From: DATBAT01 sp963824805
GTDB lineage: Bacteria; Acidobacteriota; Terriglobia; Terriglobales; Acidobacteriaceae
Direction of reading: 5' to 3'
Length of the DNA stretch: 64,000 nucleotides
Assembly: GCA_963824805.1 (NCBI GenBank)
Contig: CAWGQZ010000080.1
Location: forward strand, 62,001-126,000
Each line of letters starts with the position of its first letter. The stretch's first letter is position 1. The notes under the pieces were generated by a model, which saw only the letters and a program-made list of their open reading frames with translations, was not told the DNA's origin and made no database searches. The translations under genes and the position numbers were made by a program. Below are positions 36,098 to 45,375 of this stretch, piece by piece.

Positions 36098-37561
36098 TCA
36101 GAGCCACCGCTCCACAACAACCTTCTTCTCAGTGTAGAACTCAACTCCGTCTCTTCCCTGCGCGTGCAGGTCTCCGAAGAAACTTGCCTTCCAGCCGCTG
36201 AAGGGGAAATAAGCAATAGGAGCAGCAACTCCAACGTTGATTCCGATATTGCCGGCTGGAGCGGCATATTTAAAACGCCGCGCCGTGGCCCCGTTGGATG
36301 TAAACAACGACGCGGCGTTACCATATTCACTGGCGCTTAAGATGCGAATCGCATCTTCGAGCGAATCGGCATGTACCAGGCTCAGGACTGGTCCGAAGAT
36401 TTCGGTTGATGGCAAATCGCTGCCCGCCGGAACGTTGTCGATAACCGTGGGCGCGATGAAGTTTCCCGATTCATATTTCGATATCTTGGGCTTGCGTCCA
36501 TCACGTACCAACTGGGCGCCCTCGCTGGCGCTTTTGCCAATGAGGCCTTCGATCCGCGCGCGGCTTTGCGAGGTAATGACCGGTCCCATGCGGACGCCTT
36601 CCTCGAGGCCATAGCCAACTTTGAAGGACGACGCCACATCGGTAACAGCATCGCAGAATTTCTTCCGTGCGTCCCCAACGGTGATCGCGACAGAAACCGC
36701 CAGGCAGCGTTGCCCCGCACACGCGAATGCGCTTTCGCTGACCACCTTGCTTGCCAAATCAAGATCGGCGTCAGCCAGAACAATGGCGTGGTTTTTGGCG
36801 CCTCCCTGGCACTGCACACGTTTGCCATTCGCTGCGGCGCGCGAATAGATGTACCTAGCCACCGGAGTCGAGCCCACAAAACTGATTGCCCGAATCCTCG
36901 GGTGATCGAGAAGCGCGTCTACCGCCTCGCGTCCGCCGTTGACAAGTCCAAGCACCCCCTTCGGAAGCTTCAACCGCTCCATCAACCGGAACACCAGTTG
37001 CATGGTGAGCGGGACTCGTTCGGAGGGCTTCAGAATGAAGCAATTTCCGCAGGCGATCGCATAGGGCAGATACCAGAACGGAATCATGCCGGGAAAGTTA
37101 AACGGCGTGATCGCAGCCACGATGCCTACCGGCTGGCGAATCATGTTCTCGTCGATGCCGTGGGCGATGTCCTCAAGGTTGTAGCCCTGCATCAGCATGG
37201 GAATGCCGCAGGCAACCTCCACGTTTTCAATAGCGCGGCGCAGTTCGCCTTTCGCTTCCGCCAGCGTCTTCCCGTTTTCTTGGACCAGCGTACGCGCGAT
37301 CTCGTCGATGTGGTCTTCCAGCAGTTGCTTCAGTCCAAAAAGATATTGCACGCGGTCGCCGGGCGGAGTGCACCGCCATTCATACATGACAGCCTCGGCG
37401 GCTTTCACCGCCAGCTCGACATCATCTGCTCCCGACATCCGCACCCGGCCTAAGACTTCCGTTGTCGCGGGATTTATGACATCGAGAATCTCCTGCGAAG
37501 CGCTGTCGCGCCATTCGCCGCCGATGTAGTTCTGTACTTCAGCTACTGCAATTGTGCTCAT
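36098..37561 (-). CDS. mmsA: CoA-acylating methylmalonate-semialdehyde dehydrogenase (MmsA/IolA)
   Basis: A 487-residue aldehyde dehydrogenase of the MmsA class: YIGGEWRDS, NGKTLAEAKGELRRAIENVEVACGIP, GYNLEDIA, QPVGIVAAITPFNFPGMIPFWYLPYAIACGN, GGAKNHAIVLADADLDLA and the catalytic C286 in GQRC. It converts malonate or methylmalonate semialdehyde to acetyl- or propionyl-CoA with CoA and NAD, the last step of myo-inositol breakdown and a step of valine catabolism. It lies about 8 kb from the inositol cluster and no operator of that cluster was seen in front of it. Confidence 0.93.
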   Translation of the reverse strand: MSTIAVAEVQNYIGGEWRDSASQEILDVINPATTEVLGRVRMSGADDVELAVKAAEAVMYEWRCTPPGDRVQYLFGLKQLLEDHIDEIARTLVQENGKTLAEAKGELRRAIENVEVACGIPMLMQGYNLEDIAHGIDENMIRQPVGIVAAITPFNFPGMIPFWYLPYAIACGNCFILKPSERVPLTMQLVFRLMERLKLPKGVLGLVNGGREAVDALLDHPRIRAISFVGSTPVARYIYSRAAANGKRVQCQGGAKNHAIVLADADLDLASKVVSESAFACAGQRCLAVSVAITVGDARKKFCDAVTDVASSFKVGYGLEEGVRMGPVITSQSRARIEGLIGKSASEGAQLVRDGRKPKISKYESGNFIAPTVIDNVPAGSDLPSTEIFGPVLSLVHADSLEDAIRILSASEYGNAASLFTSNGATARRFKYAAPAGNIGINVGVAAPIAYFPFSGWKASFFGDLHAQGRDGVEFYTEKKVVVERWL

Positions 37562-37613
37562 GATTGCTGGGCTCCGTGATCTCTCAGGAACTATTGGCTC
37601 GGGTGTTGGAAAG

Positions 37614-38970
37614 CTATTTGTGGGCGTTGAAGTCCACGATTTGCGGAATGGCGTGACCTCTTCACGTTCTTCATCTCAAGTCCCAAGAGTGCGGCTACCG
37701 TGGGCGACATCGAGATCGGGAATGCTGTCGAGGTGAACTCCGTTGGGAACGCCAGCTCCGGAAGCGATGAAAATCGCCTGCATATTGCGATCGCTATTCA
37801 CATAGCCATGAGTTCCACCCTGCGCTACTTCGGTGACATAGCTGCCTCCCGATTCATTGCTGAACACATAGTCCGGAGCCGCTGCGAGAACCATATCTGG
37901 CGCTTGGTCGCTCCTGGCCCGTGTAGGTAAACCCATCTGCGGAAAATCTTCCGTACCGTAGATGTGATCGATGCCCTCGACGCCGGTGAAGAGTTGCCGC
38001 AGTTTTGGCAATAACTCATCTCGCTTGTCAGGATTTGTCAGGTAGACCATCGCTGTTCCACCCTCCGCCTGAACGAAGGCGTCGCCTTGAAGCTCGCCGG
38101 AGGCCCCACTCAAAACCCCTCTGTCGCGCAGCAGCACGTTCGGATGGGCTTTGTGTTTGATTTTCCGGAAACCATGATCAGAAACAATGATCAGGGTTGC
38201 ATTCGGCAAGCGCCCGCTGCCCTCTAGCGCATCCAAGATTCGCCTTACGTTTGCATCCAATAGGGCCATGCCAGTGAAACTGGCCGGACTCATCGGACCG
38301 TATTCGTGATTCGTATCATCCAGGGTCAGCAGGTGAAAAAGCAGAAGGTTGGGCTTATGCTTTTCTAAATCTTTTCCGCTGCCCTGGTCCACATTTCGTC
38401 CTGCCATGCCTGACTGCTGGCTTCAAACGTCCGCAACTGTTCTGCGGTAACGGTTCCATCTGCGATCATTTCCTTTTCAATTGCTCCATTCGGATCTGGC
38501 AGTTCGGGAAATCTCCAGGTAATCGTCTTAGCCCCGTAGATCGCAACCCAATCGACCTGAGCAGTTGTAAGTCCTGCCTGGTAGGCGATGTCATAAATAG
38601 TTGGCGCTTGCACTAGCCGATCTTTGTCGACCCAGGGTTCAATCGACGGTTGTATGGTCTTGTCCGAGCGCGTCAGCAAACCGTTGTAGAGGACCTGATG
38701 CTCCGAGGCATCGACGCCGGTCACCATAGCCGTATGATTGGGCCAGGTTACAGTTGGATTGACGGGACGCATCGAAGCGGCGACCACGCCTTCCCGCGCG
38801 AGTTTGCGCAGAGTTGGAATGGGAAGCCGGGGATCATCAAGCGCGTAGGCGGGAAAGCCATCCAGGCTGATTACAACAACAGTCCGGTCCTTGCGTGGAG
38901 CTGCGTGGAGAAGGTTGCAGGAAGTTAGGGTCAGAACCAAGAGCCACAGCGAGCTTGAAAGTCTTCTCAT
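37614..38970 (-). CDS. Exported type I phosphodiesterase / nucleotide pyrophosphatase family protein, frameshifted
   Basis: From ATG 38970: a signal peptide, then the metal site DRTVVVISLDGFPAYALDD and the nucleophile region NPTVTWPNHTAMVTG, which mark the alkaline-phosphatase superfamily. Three single-base indels break it. A missing T at 38367-38369 splits ATKI from LEKHKPNLLLFHLLTLDDTNHEYG. A missing C near 37702-37706 breaks LDVAPTVAALLGLE. A third near 37650 hides the natural end GHAIPQIVDFNAHK, with the stop at 37614-37616. Other ligands are intact (IIVSDHGF, GTHGY). About 450 residues in total. Two of the three errors are in homopolymers, so the native gene is probably intact. The substrate is unknown. 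Confidence 0.85.
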
Positions 38971-39122
38971 ATGAATTTGTTAATGTTTCATTAGCGTGGA
39001 GCAGGGCTTCAGCGCTGAGGCAAAAAGTAAGTTCTCTATCTGCGCCCATCCGGCGCAAATACCACAACGGCATATCTCATTTTTTATAGCGCTGGATGGA
39101 TCCTGGCCTCACAGCATCACGC

Positions 39123-41213
39123 TCACGCCCGGAGAATGAACCTGAAATTCATATCCTCACCCGACCACATGATGTAATTAGTCCCCCAAGCATTATTGAA
39201 AAGATTGCAGTGAACGCCGCCGGCAAGATCAGGCTGCTCATTGGAAAATGGCAAGGGTGACTTGGTCCCTAACGCGACGACCGGCGCATCGATCGTTTCT
39301 ACAAAGAATGTTCCCGTCGGATCCTTATATCCGAACCCCTTCGAGAGCGCATGCATATGCCGATTCCCCGATCGCACCACCTCCAAGGGAGATATGGATT
39401 CCCCAGTCTTCTCCAGCATCCATCCTTTAGGATCGGCAGCGATCGGATGGAAGCTCAGCCAAAGAGCCTCCGGCAGCCGCGTTGCCGGCTTTTGAGTCCA
39501 GGAAAACTTCAGATGGATCACCGGCTCAGTTTTGGACAACAGCAATTCCATGTTCATTTTCTGCGGGAACGATGCCCGCCCGCTGCGCAGAGCGTCCGGA
39601 TCATCAATCTGCAGCCGCATTGATAACCGATGAGCTTGTTGCTCTTCTTCGAGCCGAATGCCGTCAAGCTTGGGCAGCCACACCTGACTGGCCGCGCCAA
39701 AACGTTCAATGTTCGGCTTACCAAAATCCTTCTTGGCCCAATCTTCTGTACTGATCACATAGCAATCGAAGAAGTTCGAATAGTCCTGCTGAGATAATGT
39801 CTGATAAGAAAAAAGAGCAAGCGGATGCTCCGGAGATGCCCACTCCCTCCCCGTCTTCTTGTTTCGTAAGCGGTGAATCGCCCCGGTGCCCTCTTTATCG
39901 ATCCCCAGCGTGAATTGTGGAGTCTCAATTTCCTTTCGGGGTGGTCGCTGGGTGCCGGGTTTAGGCGGCTTGGGCGCCACCACTTTCAGATTGTCCACCG
40001 CAGTCTGCGCCTGCTCGCGCAGCTGCGCAGGGAGCACAGAAATGCCGGCGAAGAGGTCGTCGCGTTTTTCCTGCCAGCTGAATTGGACGACCTTATAGTT
40101 CTTCGTATCGATCATCGCGGAAAGATCGCTTGGTGTGTAGTGATCAAAGTCCAGCCAGGTCTTGGTATCGGTGCCCCATGTATGCTCAACTTCCAAAAGC
40201 AGGTGGCGGAGCAATGCAATATCGGTCGCGTCGCCGAGAGCAAAGTTCCCGTCAGCCAACCAGCCTTGCCGCAGCCGCGCAACTTCGCGATAGCGTGCCA
40301 GTTTCAACGGATCGCTGGCGACACCGTGTATCCACGTGTCCCCAATCTCGTTGGTCAGCACCGGCAACGAGGCGCGGTGCGGCTCAATTGCATTCGCAAT
40401 CTCGGTCAGGTTCGTAGGAATGATCTGCGCGTTGGGAAACCTTAAACTCAAGGCAGCGTACGTCTGATTAACCTCTTCCAGCGTATGCGGCCCCATGTTG
40501 TCATCGCGTACCACAATGGAGACAGCCGCATCCGAATCCCTTACCCGCACTACGCCACCATAGCCATGGTGATACATCACTACCAGCGACGCCCCGTTCG
40601 AATCCTTCCACACAAATAACGGCGGAACCTCCGGAAGCGTGCTCGCCTCGTTCACTCCGATATCCAGAAACTTCACTCCCTGCTCAGCCAGTGGTGCAAT
40701 CAAGCCGCGGGTGTGGCCCGGCACATCACTCGTCTTGGCGCCGGTCGTCGTCCGGCCAAAACGCCGGTCCAGCACCTTCGACAGGCCAATGCCTCCGGCG
40801 ATCATCGACCGGTCCATCAATTCGGTCTGCCAGCTGAAGGGGAGCGCATGCCACGCAATATCGCCCGTAGAAATCGCCTTTTCCATGCGCGTGCGTTCTT
40901 CCGGCGTTGCCTGTTCCAGATATTCGTAGAGCAGCCACGATCCTGTCGTCCATACATACCGACGATCGCCGGAATCGCGCAGCTGGGTTGCCAGATCCAT
41001 GGCGCGTGGGAAAAATTCTTTGAAGTAGCGGTTGACCACCGCGGTCTGCGTGTCGACAAAACCCGCGTCGAAGTGGCACTTGAACATCACCAAGACGCGC
41101 TTTACACCAGGATCGGGCGCCGGAGGGGCAGGTGCCTGTAACGCGAACAGCGAAGAAGAGCGCCACAACAGCGCACTCCCCACGACGGATTTTAGGAATT
41201 CGCGACGCTGCAT
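39123..41213 (-). CDS. Tat-exported DUF5054 / GH38-like protein
   Basis: A 696-residue protein. The N-terminus QRREFLKSVVGSALLW is a Tat-type signal (twin Arg, FLK), so it is exported folded. The first half resembles the catalytic domain of alpha-mannosidases: FKCHFDAGF (H47, D49, like the HxD metal site), GDIAWHALPFSWQTELMD, DVPGHTRGLIAPLAEQGVKFLDIGVNEAST. The second half is beta-rich as in GH38 C-terminal domains (WLSFHPIA, GGVHCNLFNNAWGTNYIMW). DUF5054 has no established activity that I know; a glycosidase-like role is inferred. It stands alone, with the TonB receptor gene next upstream on the same strand. Confidence 0.82.
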   Translation of the reverse strand: MQRREFLKSVVGSALLWRSSSLFALQAPAPPAPDPGVKRVLVMFKCHFDAGFVDTQTAVVNRYFKEFFPRAMDLATQLRDSGDRRYVWTTGSWLLYEYLEQATPEERTRMEKAISTGDIAWHALPFSWQTELMDRSMIAGGIGLSKVLDRRFGRTTTGAKTSDVPGHTRGLIAPLAEQGVKFLDIGVNEASTLPEVPPLFVWKDSNGASLVVMYHHGYGGVVRVRDSDAAVSIVVRDDNMGPHTLEEVNQTYAALSLRFPNAQIIPTNLTEIANAIEPHRASLPVLTNEIGDTWIHGVASDPLKLARYREVARLRQGWLADGNFALGDATDIALLRHLLLEVEHTWGTDTKTWLDFDHYTPSDLSAMIDTKNYKVVQFSWQEKRDDLFAGISVLPAQLREQAQTAVDNLKVVAPKPPKPGTQRPPRKEIETPQFTLGIDKEGTGAIHRLRNKKTGREWASPEHPLALFSYQTLSQQDYSNFFDCYVISTEDWAKKDFGKPNIERFGAASQVWLPKLDGIRLEEEQQAHRLSMRLQIDDPDALRSGRASFPQKMNMELLLSKTEPVIHLKFSWTQKPATRLPEALWLSFHPIAADPKGWMLEKTGESISPLEVVRSGNRHMHALSKGFGYKDPTGTFFVETIDAPVVALGTKSPLPFSNEQPDLAGGVHCNLFNNAWGTNYIMWSGEDMNFRFILRA

Positions 41214-41348
41214 GCCTCACCCCCGGATCCTGGTAACGCTAAAAGACTAACGCGAAATGTCGGTTTAGAACATTGGCGCGGTTCGCGGGGTGCATTGCGC
41301 CGCTTCGTGCGGGGAACAATAGTCCCTACCTACGTGGCGAAAAATTCA

Positions 41349-41387
41349 GATGGCCCGCCTAATCCCCTAGACTCGGCGGACCATCTG
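41349..41387 (-). terminator. Intrinsic terminator after the TonB receptor gene
   Basis: On the minus strand AGATGGTCCGCC pairs with GGCGGGCCATCT (one mismatch, 12-bp arms, 15-base loop), followed directly by GAATTTTTCG. It lies 34 bases after the receptor stop and is the cleanest intrinsic terminator in the window. Confidence 0.8.
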
Positions 41388-41420
41388 TTCTCCTCGTCTG
41401 CCAACGAGAATGAAATTCCG

Positions 41421-44400
41421 CTAGAACAACAGCTTCAAGGATAGCTGCATGATCCGCGGCGGATTTGCGTTGGTAACAAATCCGAACGAGCTGCTGTTGA
41501 TGTTTCCATCCGGCAGCTGGAATTGAGCATGGTTAAAGGCGTTGAACGCTTCCGCCCGGAACTGCAGGTTGACACTTTCAGTGATGAAGGTGTCCTTCAA
41601 CAGCGCCATGTCCCAGTTGTTCAAACCGGGTCCGGAGAAGAAACGGCGGCGCGAGCTTCCCACGTTACCGAGATCTTCTGGCGTGAACAAGGCAGTGTTG
41701 AAGTAGGCCTGTCCGGAACGCGGATCGTTGTGCTGCAAGTCTCCTCCTGTGAAATTCGGAGTGTCCACCGGAAGAGAGATTGCCCCAGCGCCACTGGTCC
41801 CAAGCAACGATCTGTCGTCGGTTTCTACCATGGTGACCGGCAGACCACTAGAGAATCTCGTGATGCCGCTCAACCTCCATCCCTTCACCAGGCGGCTGGG
41901 CCCGTGCAGGCGATCAAAGGGCAGGCGCCAGTCATAGCTGATCACAAAGTTGTGCCGGATATCGAAAGCCGAGAGCGAACGCTGGCCGGGATCCAGGAGG
42001 TTGATCTGTTCCCCGTATCCGGAACCGTTATCGAGCGACTTTGCATACGTATAGCCGGCGAGAAATTCGACATCTTTGATGTGCTGGCGCAAGCTTAATT
42101 GCAGCGAGTTGTAGCCGGAGTTCCCATTGGTAATGAAGTAGCCGTCGCTGCTGAAGCTCGGTCCAAAGGGTCCACGGGTACTGTTGATCTCGCCCCCCGT
42201 GATCGGATGGTAGACTCCGTTCTCTCCGCCCGGCCCACAAATATTCCCGTCCGTGACCTCGGTGAGTTCATCGACGGTCATGCAGAGCGCTGGATTACCC
42301 GGATTAGCCTGCAAGGATGAAAGCAAATGGTGGCTTTGGGCTCCAACATAGCTTGCCGTCAGCAGTGTCGACATGCCGAGCTGCCTTTGAATGGAAAGTT
42401 GATACTCTTCCGTGTAAGGCAGCACATTTCTGTAGTAGAACGCAGGCGACGTTCCGATCGGCAAAAAGTTTGCCCAGTTGATCGGAGTGTCTGTCGAGGG
42501 AAGTGCAACCGGGAAACGCTGGCCTTCGACGTTGCCGGTGCCGCGATCTACGAAAGGCGTAACGAACTGGGGTGGTACCGGGCTGCCGTAGAAAGCGCCG
42601 AAGGGAGCGTCTCCAATTTCGTTGAAGTTGGTGGCGCCTTCAAACGTGCTGTAGAACTTGCCGAATCCTGCCCGGATGCTGGTCTTACCCGGTCCACCGG
42701 TCAAGGCCCCTAACACACCGCCGTCCGCGGAAGGCGAATAGGCCAGTCCGATTCGCGGAGCGAAATTATTCCACCGGGTTGGGGCCAGAGTGCTGGGAAT
42801 GCCGGGATCACCCGGGAATACCCACCCCGTGGGCGACCCAGGGAATCTCGTGGATTGTAAGCCTAAGACCAGCGTTTCCAGCTGGCCGTTCTTTTCTGAC
42901 CACGGCCGGCTTACATCCCAACGTACCCCATAGTTCAAAGTCAGGTTCGACTTTACACGCCAGCTGTCTTGGGCAAACAGGCCGATGTAGCGCGAACGTC
43001 CGTAAGATGGGAATCCTTGCCCTTGCGAATACCGAGCCGGAGCGCCGATCAGGAAATCGGCAAACTCCAATCCGGTTTCACCATCGGAGCCATTGTGAAA
43101 TTCAAAATCTCCGTTTGATCCGCCATTGTATTCAGTCAGTTGGTTGTAGCGGAATTGTCCGCCGAAGGTCAGGGTATGGGTCCGGATCACCCGGCTGAAA
43201 TTATCCATCACCTGGTAGGTAGTCTCAGTAACCCCAAGAGCGCCACCGGAAGCGCCGAATGAGAAGTCACTGAAATGAATGTTAGGCACGTGCGCATACT
43301 GCGGCAATGAAGGTGAAATGCCCAGCGTGTCTGCGCCCTGCTCAAATCCCAAAGATGCCGGGCTGACATCGGTACCGCCGGTTGGCGCATGGATGAGGAA
43401 TCTCATCCGGGTAAACCCAAAACGCAACTCATTTACCGACGAGGGACCGAGAGTTTTCGAATCCCCTATATTCACAACTTGGGAGCGGCCATAGTAGTCG
43501 CTGCCGAATCCGGGAAGAAACGCATTTGGCACGCTCTGAAGATAGCGGTCAAAGAAGTAATAGACACTCATCAATCCAAGGTGCGAGTTGTAATCGACTC
43601 GACCGCCGGCTTTGTCGTCTCGCAGCCGTATCGGGCTGGCTTGCGGAGAGAACAAGCCGGCACCGGCATTTTCCGGAGGAACAAATTGCATTAAGTTGGT
43701 GGAAGGCTCAGTGAAAGCGCTCGATGGAATCTGCGCATTGGGAAAGACACACTGTGCGGATGTGGTGCAACCCGCAACAAAATAGGGTTCACCCGGCGTT
43801 ACCGCATATCCCAGAGTATTCGAAAGCTGCTGCGCCCATGCCGGTCCCTGCACGACGCCTGTCATCCCGGTGCTTGCCGCCGAGAAGTCACCGGTTCGTT
43901 CTGCCGCAGTGGGCACCGGGATGGTTCCGAAATTACCACTCTGCCCTATGACCACGCGGTTGCCTTGGTAGTCCCCGAAGAAAAATAACTTGTCCTTCTT
44001 GATGGGACCACCAACGGCCCCACCGAACTCGTTCTGTTTGTGGTCGTCTTTCACCGTGGTGAAATACCTGGTGGCATCAAATGACCGGTTGCGCAGAAAT
44101 TCGAAGGCGCTTCCGTGAAACCGGTTGCTCCCGGACTTGGTGATTACATTGACCTGTCCGCCCGCGTAGTTTCCGTATTCTGCGTCGAAGTTGTTGGTGA
44201 CGATGCGGAACTCAGCAATCGAATCAAGGTTGGGAATAATTCCCGCCCCGGAGAATGCAAATTCCTGCACGGTCGTGCCGTTCAACAGAAAGCCATTGGA
44301 CGATTCGCGCTGCCCGTTTACCGAGAGGTTGCCCGCGTTCAAGTCGCCGGAAACCGGTGTAAATGTAAATCCTGTGGCGCTGAACTGGCCTCCCTGCCCT

Positions 44401-44969
44401 CCAGCCAAACCTGAAGACACAGGAGTAACTCCAGGCTGCAGAGCCAAGAGGTCGGTATAGCTGCGCGTCACCAGTGGGACGGCGGTAATCGTATCCGAGT
44501 TGATGACCTCTCCATTCTGCGTGCTGGCAGTATCAATCTGCACTGCGCTGGCGGAGACCTCCACCTTCTCGCTGATCTGGCCCACATTCATCTTGATGTT
44601 AAGGACTCGGGCGGAATCCACGTCCAGAAGAATGCCGGTTTGGCGAAGCGTGGTGAATCCCGTCTTGCTTGCCTCGATGTCGTAGTGCCCGGGAGGGAGA
44701 TCGATAAAGGCATAGAACCCATCCTCATTGCTCTGCCGCGTCTGCACGAGTCCGGTCTCTGTGGCCTTCACCAATATGGTTGCGCCGGAGACGACAGCGC
44801 CGCTGGGGTCCGTAACAATTCCTGAAATACCGGCGGCTACCTTGGCCTGCACCGGTCCACTGAAGCTTAAGACCACCATGAGTACAACCACAATCAAACA
44901 GGGGTACCGTCCTGGAGCGCAATCGCCGGTATCACGTCTGTGGTCCGCACTACGACGGTTCACTTTCAT
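41421..44969 (-). CDS. TonB-dependent receptor, Oar-like with carboxypeptidase-regulatory-like N-terminus
   Basis: A 1182-residue outer-membrane receptor. The signal peptide occupies residues 1-43. A regulatory-like Ig-fold (ISGIVTDPSGAVVSGATILV, DGFYAFIDLPPGHYDIEASKTGF) is followed by a plug domain (LLALQPGVTPVSS, NGQRESSNGFLLNG, GNYAGGQVNVITKSGSNRFHGSAFEFLRN) and a long barrel that ends with a C-terminal aromatic-type strand (MQLSLKLLF). AGGAGG stands four bases before the ATG. Such receptors dominate acidobacterial genomes and likely take up glycans or other large ligands. It is divergent from iolB, and an operator shared with the inositol genes overlaps its promoter, so the ligand is probably an inositol-containing compound (inference). 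Confidence 0.93.
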   Translation of the reverse strand: MKVNRRSADHRRDTGDCAPGRYPCLIVVVLMVVLSFSGPVQAKVAAGISGIVTDPSGAVVSGATILVKATETGLVQTRQSNEDGFYAFIDLPPGHYDIEASKTGFTTLRQTGILLDVDSARVLNIKMNVGQISEKVEVSASAVQIDTASTQNGEVINSDTITAVPLVTRSYTDLLALQPGVTPVSSGLAGGQGGQFSATGFTFTPVSGDLNAGNLSVNGQRESSNGFLLNGTTVQEFAFSGAGIIPNLDSIAEFRIVTNNFDAEYGNYAGGQVNVITKSGSNRFHGSAFEFLRNRSFDATRYFTTVKDDHKQNEFGGAVGGPIKKDKLFFFGDYQGNRVVIGQSGNFGTIPVPTAAERTGDFSAASTGMTGVVQGPAWAQQLSNTLGYAVTPGEPYFVAGCTTSAQCVFPNAQIPSSAFTEPSTNLMQFVPPENAGAGLFSPQASPIRLRDDKAGGRVDYNSHLGLMSVYYFFDRYLQSVPNAFLPGFGSDYYGRSQVVNIGDSKTLGPSSVNELRFGFTRMRFLIHAPTGGTDVSPASLGFEQGADTLGISPSLPQYAHVPNIHFSDFSFGASGGALGVTETTYQVMDNFSRVIRTHTLTFGGQFRYNQLTEYNGGSNGDFEFHNGSDGETGLEFADFLIGAPARYSQGQGFPSYGRSRYIGLFAQDSWRVKSNLTLNYGVRWDVSRPWSEKNGQLETLVLGLQSTRFPGSPTGWVFPGDPGIPSTLAPTRWNNFAPRIGLAYSPSADGGVLGALTGGPGKTSIRAGFGKFYSTFEGATNFNEIGDAPFGAFYGSPVPPQFVTPFVDRGTGNVEGQRFPVALPSTDTPINWANFLPIGTSPAFYYRNVLPYTEEYQLSIQRQLGMSTLLTASYVGAQSHHLLSSLQANPGNPALCMTVDELTEVTDGNICGPGGENGVYHPITGGEINSTRGPFGPSFSSDGYFITNGNSGYNSLQLSLRQHIKDVEFLAGYTYAKSLDNGSGYGEQINLLDPGQRSLSAFDIRHNFVISYDWRLPFDRLHGPSRLVKGWRLSGITRFSSGLPVTMVETDDRSLLGTSGAGAISLPVDTPNFTGGDLQHNDPRSGQAYFNTALFTPEDLGNVGSSRRRFFSGPGLNNWDMALLKDTFITESVNLQFRAEAFNAFNHAQFQLPDGNINSSSFGFVTNANPPRIMQLSLKLLF

Positions 44970-45014
44970 AGTCCCTCCTGAGGATTGTTGCCTTAATTCG
45001 GTGCCCTTGGAACC

Positions 45015-45033
45015 ATTTCAAAACGTTTATAAT
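45015..45033. promoter_or_regulatory. LacI-type operator at the TonB receptor promoter
   Basis: The sequence atttcaaaacgtttataat shares the core TTCAAAACGnTTA with three other sites of this cluster. It starts 5 bases downstream of the receptor -10, covering the likely transcription start, the classic place for a repressor. Confidence 0.75.
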
Positions 45034-45037
45034 CGGG

Positions 45038-45067
45038 CTTATACCAACCTTCCATCACCAGAGTCAA
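45038..45067 (-). promoter_or_regulatory. Sigma-70-type promoter of the TonB receptor gene
   Basis: On the minus strand TTGACT (45067-45062), an 18-base spacer and TATAAG (45043-45038). It lies about 70 bases before the start codon, next to the operator. Confidence 0.7.
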
Positions 45068-45308
45068 GCCAAATGTTGGTCTTCACCCTCGACTGCCTGT
45101 TCTCTGTTCAACTAATCAACCAGTCTTTCGGCGGCTACAGCGCGGAAACGCCCACCCAGCAGGGTCAACGTCTTGGCTATAAACCGCGAGTTTTCTTCAC
45201 ATTTGAGTGTCGAGATTACCGCTCAATTGTTACAGGCAGGTTAAGTTTTTGAAGATTCCCTGAGTTCGCAACGGTTTTCATCTCTTTTTCATCGGCTCTA
45301 CATGGACG

Positions 45309-45337
45309 TTGACAAGCCAGCCTGTGTTTGTCATAGT
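45309..45337 (+). promoter_or_regulatory. Sigma-70-type promoter of iolB-iolD-permease
   Basis: TTGACA (45309-45314), a 17-base spacer and CATAGT (45332-45337). The operator at 45336-45354 overlaps the end of the -10, and the iolB start is 39 bases further on. Confidence 0.65.
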
Positions 45338-45354
45338 TTCAAAACGATTAGATT
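45336..45354. promoter_or_regulatory. LacI-type operator at the iolB promoter
   Basis: The sequence gtttcaaaacgattagatt matches the cluster core TTCAAAACGnTTA exactly. It is positioned to block the iolB promoter. Confidence 0.75.
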
Positions 45355-45375
45355 GATCTTGGTCCTGGAGATGAA

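Larger units (their letters stand above)
44970..45375. promoter_or_regulatory. Divergent control region of the TonB receptor gene and iolB
   Basis: About 405 bases with no gene. Its left end carries the receptor promoter and operator, its right end the iolB promoter and operator, listed separately. The roughly 230 bases between show nothing I can name; CGGTTTTCA at 45271-45280 could be a weak extra half-site. Confidence 0.6.
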
